From assembly GCA_944385065.1 (NCBI GenBank), contig CALWVX010000123.1, forward strand, positions 1 to 5,231: a DNA stretch of 5,231 nt, given 5' to 3'. Position 1 is the first letter of the stretch. Each line of letters begins with the position of its first letter. Position numbers and translations under genes: made by a program. Below the pieces are notes generated by a model. The model was not told the DNA's origin and searched no databases. It saw nothing but the letters and a program-made list of their open reading frames with translations. Shown in pieces: positions 4,927 to 5,231 of this stretch. The DNA comes from an uncultured Oscillospiraceae bacterium. GTDB taxonomy: Bacteria > Bacillota > Clostridia > Oscillospirales > Oscillospiraceae.

Positions 4927-5231
4927 ATGAACCGCACATTCCGTTCGGCGGCCCGGGCCGCCCTGGCCGCCGTTCTCCTCGTCTCCCTCACCCTGCCCGC
5001 CTCCGCCTTTTTCTGGAACCGGGACCCCGCCGTCCTGACGGTGGATGATTTCTCCAAAAACGGCCTGGTGGGCACGACCATCTCCTTTTCCTCCGAGGAC
5101 TTTATTCCCCGGGACGGGAGTCTGGACGATCTGGCCGGCATCACCATCCACACCCTGCCCGACCCGGGCACCGGCCAGCTGTCCGTCGGCGACCTGGCGC
5201 TCTCCCCCGGCTGCGCTCTGGAGACCTCCGC
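4927..5231 (+). CDS. Secreted protein with probable cadherin-like/CSPG-type repeat (3' end outside window)
   Basis: 101 codons are visible. The start ATG 4927 has a strong AGGAGGT (4915-4921) at good spacing. Residues 1-27 form a clear Sec signal peptide: a basic N-region (NRTFRSAAR), a hydrophobic core (AALAAVLLVSLTL) and a PASA cleavage site before FFW. The mature part starts FFWNRDPAVLTVDDFSKNG. From about residue 51 it reads TISFSSEDF, then LDDLAGITIHTLPDPGTGQL and a SVGDLALSPG stretch. This resembles the start of the ~100-residue extracellular repeats (F-S-DF, L--I-I--LP--G-L--G) in CSPG/NG2-like or cadherin-like clostridial surface proteins, which often carry S-layer homology domains too. 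No anchor is visible because the gene is cut. A secreted cell-surface role is well supported; the repeat family is tentative. Confidence 0.8.
   Translation, partial: MNRTFRSAARAALAAVLLVSLTLPASAFFWNRDPAVLTVDDFSKNGLVGTTISFSSEDFIPRDGSLDDLAGITIHTLPDPGTGQLSVGDLALSPGCALETS

Overview
The window is GC-rich, with G or C at most third codon positions. Its gene families (a TelA protein beside a probable XpaC end, a TPM protein with an Arg/Gly tail, a two-domain SSB-like protein) and its strong AGGAGG-type ribosome binding sites suggest a high-GC gut Firmicute of the Clostridia, most likely Oscillospiraceae/Flavonifractor-like. That placement is inference from protein style, not a database result. All credible genes are on the + strand; the minus-strand open frames are shadows of GC-rich coding sequence.

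Region 1 (1-2940) looks like an envelope-stress operon. It holds the 3' end of a gene that fits the XpaC family, a small two-helix membrane protein, a TelA/toxic-anion-resistance protein, and a TPM-domain membrane protein with a long RG/GGF repeat tail. Between telA and the TPM gene is a 145-bp unit containing a hairpin-rich segment. It ends in a second copy of the last telA codons that differs from the intact end only at synonymous positions.

Region 2 (2941-4594) holds a gene for a two-OB-fold SSB-like protein and then cysK (cysteine synthase). The SSB-like gene is broken by a single in-frame TAA at codon 77, with otherwise intact family sequence on both sides, so it is probably a recent nonsense pseudogene. 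Its start codon is embedded in a perfect 11-bp inverted repeat whose loop carries the Shine-Dalgarno sequence.

Region 3 (4595-4926) has no gene. It is packed with at least seven stem-loops in about 260 bp. Two identical 26-bp hairpins bracket it, a perfect TATAAT lies inside, and two terminator-like hairpins lie near its 3' end. It may be a small structured RNA, a palindromic repeat element, or a terminator/leader region. It is the least explained part of the window.

Region 4 (4927-5231) is the start of a secreted protein with a clear signal peptide, followed by what resembles a cadherin-like/CSPG-type surface repeat; the gene runs off the window. Nothing here proves a new system. The strongest leads are the structured intergenic block, the duplicated telA tail, the nonsense-interrupted SSB-like gene and the two start-site hairpins.
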